NCBI RefSeq assembly: GCF_023856365.1
Contig: NC_064537.1
Span: forward strand, 5,997,829-6,061,828
DNA length: 64,000 nucleotides
Source: Brienomyrus brachyistius
Taxonomy: Eukaryota > Chordata > Actinopteri > Osteoglossiformes > Mormyridae
Reading direction: 5' to 3'
Shown here: positions 59,821 through 64,000 of the stretch, one piece after another
Position numbering within the stretch: position 1 is the stretch's first letter
Layout of the letters: the number at the start of each line of letters is the position of its first letter
Position numbers and translations under genes: made by a program
The notes under the pieces: generated by a model
What the model was told of the DNA's origin: nothing
Database searches by the model: none
What the model saw: only the letters and a program-made list of their open reading frames with translations

Positions 59821-60275
59821 ATGGCTGCTACAGCCACTTTATTCTTTTTACTGGGTGTTTTCACATGAAAGTCTATCTGCTGTAGTCAGTTAAACATGAA
59901 ATTTAAGTGCAGTTCTTGGTAATGATTTGTTCTGTATTTCTTGACGTACAAAAACACTCTTTTTCCCTTCAGGTGTTTATTGTAATGTTGAACTCACCCA
60001 GTCAGAGTCCATCACTGTGAAACCTGGAGGATCTCCAAGCATCTCATGTAAAGTCTCTTACTCAGTAACTAGCTATGACACACACTGGATCCGACAACCT
60101 GAAGGGAAAGCACTGGAGTGGATTGGAGTAATATGGGCTAGTGGGAGCACTGCTTACAAAGAGTCACTTAAGAATAAATTCACCATCTCCAGAGACACCT
60201 CCAGCAACACAGTGTCCTTACAGGGGAGGAGCCTGCAGACTGAAGACACAGCTGTGTACTACTGTGCACGAAACT
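59821..60275 (+). pseudogene. IGHV: V13: group A V gene with destroyed leader splice donor
   Basis: Leader exon 59821-59866 (MAATATLFFLLGVFT plus one base). The next bases are GAAAGT where V2 has GTAAGT, so the donor GT is gone and read-through meets TGA at 59866-59868. The V exon 59973-60275 is itself perfect: mature NVELTQSES, Cys 'SISCKV', CDR1 'YSVTSYDT', Trp 'HWIRQPEGK', CDR2 'IWASGST', FR3 'RDTSSNTVSLQG', ending 'YYCAR'. RSS: CACAGTG 60276-60282, 23-bp spacer, ACAAAAACT 60306-60314. It could rearrange but should not give a secreted chain. It may still serve as a gene-conversion donor. Confidence 0.92.
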
Positions 60276-60329
60276 CACAGTGAGAGAATGTAATGGGAGA
60301 GTGATACAAAAACTCCCTGAGGCCTAATG

Positions 60330-60490
60330 TGATGCAGGTCTTATGGCTCCCCTGGAGTCTCTAACCAGCAGGCCTGTCCTTTCCCCACCAGACCCGAATA
60401 CAGCTGTTTGTCAGAGTTTGTACTAGGGTACTGTAATATCTGCACAGCACATTCAGGCACCCAGGGCCAAGTACTGTGTGCAATATAGAA
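60330..60490 (+). mobile_element. Ty3/gypsy fragment after V13, internally deleted
   Basis: Starts like the V8 and V12 copies ('tggctcccctggagtctcta'), then jumps to the integrase end ('tgcacagcacattcaggcac'). About 600 bp are missing in between. Confidence 0.7.
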
Positions 60491-60790
60491 GAAATTAATT
60501 ATTTCTCTATACGTAATTTATAGTAAATTAACATTATTTCCAGAAAATATTCCTTATTTTTGCAGACCTTCACCATGTGGGGGCGCCAGAGCCCCTTATA
60601 GAGGGCAGTACAGTATGACCATCAGTGATTATGAAGACACTTCCACACTCCCCCAGAGAGATAAACAAGTGCATCCATCTGAGCTTCATATAAATTAGTT
60701 TCCCCTAAACATGCAGGCTTTATCCACAGCTGAATGACAATAGGAGGCCTCATACTTTTAAAGGCTTTTTTCATGCAAGATCTTGCTTCC
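60491..60790 (+). pseudogene. Orphan group A promoter and leader relic 2
   Basis: Copy of relic 1 (46941-47250), with the same damaged start and donor, so the damage predates the duplication. A V-exon start echo 'gaaggtgcacagtgtaat' is at about 60917, closer to intact V genes than in relic 1. Confidence 0.65.
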
Positions 60791-61189
60791 TGGTAATTGA
60801 TTGCTTACATTTGGTTTGCATTGTACCTGAATACTTCTGTTTTCTGAATTTTACTAAATACTTTTAAATACTGCATCTGTCAGAGTATAGTGATGTATTT
60901 AAATTTTGTATAATGAAGGTGCACAGTGTAATTATGTATTATAACTTGTTATTCAATTTTGATATTGTAACAACAGAATCCCTTTTTCTAATAGGATACA
61001 TTTATCTTTGGTTTTAGCTCACTTATTAGCATGAGTTAAGGTGCTGAACCCACCTTTTCATTCTCTTGGAAGATCCAAGCAAAAAACACGCAAAGGGTAT
61101 CAGAAATATGCTCTTCCTTAAATATATCGCAGTTGTAGGGCTTTCCAGAGGGCAAACCTAACCAGGTACAGGGAAGCAGCATACTCTAG

Positions 61190-61362
61190 GTCAGGGGCGG
61201 CCAGTCTTAGCCAGAAAGGGCCGCTGTGTGTGCAGGTTTTCGCTGCAACTCCCTAATTAAATGACTAATTAGAGGACTGATTGGCTGAAGAGTCCTCACA
61301 CCTGGGTTTGAACAGCTGACCCAAAGGTTACCCCAAAAACCCGCACACACACCGGCCCGTTT
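61190..61362. mobile_element. MITE-like palindromic element
   Basis: Starts 'caggggcggccagtctta'. 'gggccgctgtgtgtgcaggt' and, inverted, 'cccgcacacacaccggccc' form the arms. The copy near 47650 has only its left edge. Confidence 0.55.
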
Positions 61363-61680
61363 CTCTGGTTACTCTGTGCAATATTGCACCTCCACTGTAA
61401 GGTATGTCTGTCTTTACATGTACATTACAACTTTTAGAGAAGCAGTAGTAAAACAAATAAGCAAATAAACAAATGCACTGCAATATTTTTGTAAAATATA
61501 ACGTACAATATTCGTATGCAACAACTGCCTATATAACGTGCAATATTTTGTGTCTGTTAGACTGTACATTTAAAACATTTACAATGAGATCATATTGAAA
61601 TTGGATTTTGGATTCTACTGAAAGTGTGTGATTATCGCTTGTGGACTGAACTGCACATAGATAATGTTTGTATAATAAGC
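61363..61680. other. Intergenic before V14
   Basis: AT-rich, merges into the group B upstream block. Nothing else seen. Confidence 0.5.
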
Positions 61681-61688
61681 CTTTGCAT
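61681..61688 (+). promoter_or_regulatory. V14 octamer-like motif
   Basis: CTTTGCAT, one base from the inverted octamer, as before V5. Confidence 0.35.
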
Positions 61689-61882
61689 AGCAAATATATC
61701 ACTTTATCATGTGACCATTTTCCCCCCACAACCCCCCCCCCCCCCCACGCCCATCAGAGGAGGATCCTGTACAAACCTGCCACAGCTTTTAAAGGAGCCA
61801 GTGTCAGTGTGTGACAGAGAGCAGCAGTCACTGGGACTCAGTGTGTACTTTACCTCAGTGCTCCTCCCTCTGTCCTGCAGCC

Positions 61883-62328
61883 ATGAAGCTCCTACCAGCC
61901 CTGCTCACCCTCACAGCACTGGCTCTCTCAGGTCCCTGTCTCTCTCCTCTCTGTCTCTCTTTCTCTCTGCATCTTTCTTTGTGCTCATCTAAAAGTCAGC
62001 TCTACCTCTTTATTTACAGGTGTGAAGGCTGAGATTGTACTGACTGAGTCTGAACCAGCGGTGAAGAGACCAGGAGAATCACACAGACTGACATGTACAG
62101 CATCTGGCTTCACATTCAGTAGCTATGGCATGCACTGGGTCAGACAGGCTACTGGAAAGGGACTGGAGTGGATCGCTACTATTATCAATGACGGTAGCAG
62201 CACCTGGTACTCCCAGTCCGTTCAGGGCAGATTCACCATCTCCAGAGACAACAGCAAGAACAAGGTGTATTTACAGATAAACAGCCTGAAAACTGAAGAC
62301 ACGGCTGTGCACTACTGTGCCAGATACT
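61883..62328 (+). CDS. IGHV: V14: immunoglobulin heavy-chain V gene, group B
   Basis: Leader exon 61883-61931 ([16 protein letters not shown]) and V exon 62020-62328. The mature region begins [17 protein letters not shown]. It has FR1 Cys 'RLTCTA', CDR1 'GFTFSSYG', Trp in 'HWVRQATGK' (Val, where the other V genes here have Ile), CDR2 'IINDGSST', and FR3 '[17 protein letters not shown]', ending 'VHYCAR' (His for the usual first Tyr). RSS: CACAGTG 62329-62335, 22-bp spacer, ACAAATACT 62358-62366. It is intact. The 3' flank matches that of V7. Confidence 0.95.
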
Positions 62329-62612
62329 CACAGTGATGGGGGCTGTGGGGAAGCCGTACAAATACTACTTCCTCAAACATGCATTTCAAATATTGCAGAT
62401 CGTTTGACACACTTTAGCTCCAAAATATAGAACATTTTTTTTCATCACTGGAAGGTGAGGGTACCTAATAATATAATTAATCAAACACCAGGAACTATGA
62501 GTAATGAGAAAGAAGTGGATAATTACAATTAGTCAAACACTAGGGCTACACCGGAAACATGGGGAACAAAGGTGAGAGAATTACAGACTAGATGCAAAGT
62601 GGATAGAGTAAC

Positions 62613-62899
62613 TGTCACGGGAAGCGTTCGGCGATAGTGGGCAGAGCGGCGATCGTGCGGGTAAGGAGCAGACAGGCAAGCGGGATACGGGGAAAACGGG
62701 GGTTTATTTGGAGCAGGACGGGAAACAGGCATTGACTCTCACAAACATCAATGACGGACGAAGGACTAAGGTAAGACACGGACTGAAATACACTGGACTG
62801 ATTGAAAAGAAGCAGACACAGCTGGGTACAATCGGGAAAGAACACGTGGGTAATCCGGGGGCGTGGCACACAGGAGGAGCGGACGAGCCGGGCATGACT
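62613..62899 (-). mobile_element. Solo-LTR-like element with 5-bp target duplication
   Basis: 287 bp beginning 'tgtcacgggaagcg', flanked by GTAAC at 62608-62612 and 62900-62904. The reverse strand has 'ccaaataaacccc', a poly(A)-type signal. The right terminus (TGACT) is not a clean CA end, so the call is less sure than for 41645. It lies in the part of the V14 flank that V7 lacks. Confidence 0.55.
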
Positions 62900-62904
62900 G
62901 TAAC

Positions 62905-64000
62905 AAAGAAAAAAGAACAAAGATTCATACAAAACTTAACAAGATGCATAAGACAAAAAATCCAAAATGGTTGTAGTGGGTCTCTAGCTCAACCCATAAT
63001 GGGGGAAATAATTGCTTCCTACCTGCTCACTTAGTCCATCCAGCCACACGGCATCCTGGGGCACAGAAGAACACACTGGGAACCACAGAAGAGGCCACAA
63101 CACTGAGGAAAGAACAGGATGACCAGTGACAGCTGTCGGCCAAACAGGAAAACAGGCAGAACAGATCAAGGCAGAGACCGACCCCGACACATGATGGTGA
63201 AAAATGAGAGAGATTAAGTTTTCACACCCGTTGTAAGAGGCCAGTCTCTTTTGGTTTTTTTATTGGAACCAAATAATGAAATAACATCATGACAAGTAAA
63301 TCGTAAGAAATCATAAGAAATAAACCAACTGGTTTACTGGTTAAATTACGTAACTGTATTGACCAAAGGGAGGAATCCATGAAAACTTTGCTTAAATGTA
63401 TATGCAAAAAAAAAAAAAACATCAGATTGCTCTGCTGGGTAACAGAACTATTTTATTAAAAAGTAAAAACATGTAATGCATATTTTATATAGTGTTTTGA
63501 ATACATAGGAAGCTTTATAATGGAATTTTAGTTATTAACATTTCATGTATTATCCAACGTACTATAATTTCTTTTTCTTTGAGAAGGCAGGATCAGAGAG
63601 CCCCTTGAGCTGTCGGCACATTGTGCAGGGGCTGAATGGTGAAATCACTCTATTGACCTGGGGATTATCAGCCTTCCGATCCCAAACCGCTGATTCACAC
63701 ACCTCCCCCAATGCTGTCTGTGCAGGTGGAAAGTCTGGGTGTGTTTGTGTTTAAACAGTGTTTCTTATGAATCAAAGCACAAGTGTATTAATATTTCCAG
63801 TCTGACATCCCTAGTGATGCCCACAGCAGCTCTACTCCTGTGTCCCGTTTAGCCGCCTCAGCTTGGTGCCTCACAGTCGGCGGCTCCAGGCCTCTCAGCA
63901 CTGAGCACTCAGAGGCTCCCCTGCTGATGAGCAAAGGGCTGGCAGGCAGAAGACCTGCCATGTGGGTGTGTGCAGGTTGGCTGTGACCTTCTGCCTCTGT
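62905..64000 (+). repeat. V14 downstream block, copy of the V7-V8 intergenic block
   Basis: From about 63109 this matches 43917-44800, including the reversed SINE patch at about 63585-63700. No gene. The window ends inside the block. Confidence 0.8.

Overview
The window is part of an immunoglobulin heavy-chain variable (IGHV) region from a ray-finned fish, very probably a teleost. Thirteen V genes with V-exon and recombination signal, plus one truncated V pseudogene, all lie on the + strand. The complete ones have a split leader, a V exon with Cys-Trp-Cys landmarks (Trp replaced in one gene), and a heptamer/nonamer signal with a 22- or 23-bp spacer. I saw no D, J or constant exons. The repeats (Tc1, hAT, CACTA-like and Ty3/gypsy remnants, tRNA-derived SINEs with (TGGA)n tails, many minisatellites) also fit a fish genome. 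No species is named because the sequence alone does not support one.

Layout: 1-4.5 kb is repeat-rich flank with a CACTA/EnSpm-like transposase fragment. 4.7-15.1 kb is V cluster 1 (V1-V5). 15.2-40.2 kb is a 25-kb V-free gap holding minisatellites, a TIR transposon carrying two nested insertions, an intronless repeat-protein gene candidate on the minus strand (31.0-32.6 kb), and a hAT element with exact target duplications that is itself split by a SINE. 40.4-62.4 kb is V cluster 2 (V6-V14). 62.4-64 kb repeats the downstream flank of V7.

The V genes fall in two groups. Group A (V1, V2, V4, V6, V8, V10, V12, V13) has FR1 like NVQLTQPGS and FR3 like [10 protein letters not shown], with a 23-bp spacer. 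Group B (V3, V5, V7, V9, V11, V14) has FR1 like EIVLTESEP and FR3 like [10 protein letters not shown], with a 22-bp spacer. They alternate as A-B or A-A-B cassettes, and the intergenic sequence is duplicated along with the genes, so the locus grew by tandem duplication of multi-gene units. Each V gene would be joined by RAG to a D-J segment outside the window to make a heavy chain.

Lesions and oddities: V13 has lost its leader splice donor, V6 has a changed heptamer, V10 is frameshifted and truncated, and two orphan promoter/leader relics remain. V4 and V10 share a paired-cysteine CDR1/CDR2 layout with the core Trp replaced by Phe. V and flank boundaries are assigned by eye from splice and RSS motifs. 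Transposon family names are inferences from motifs.
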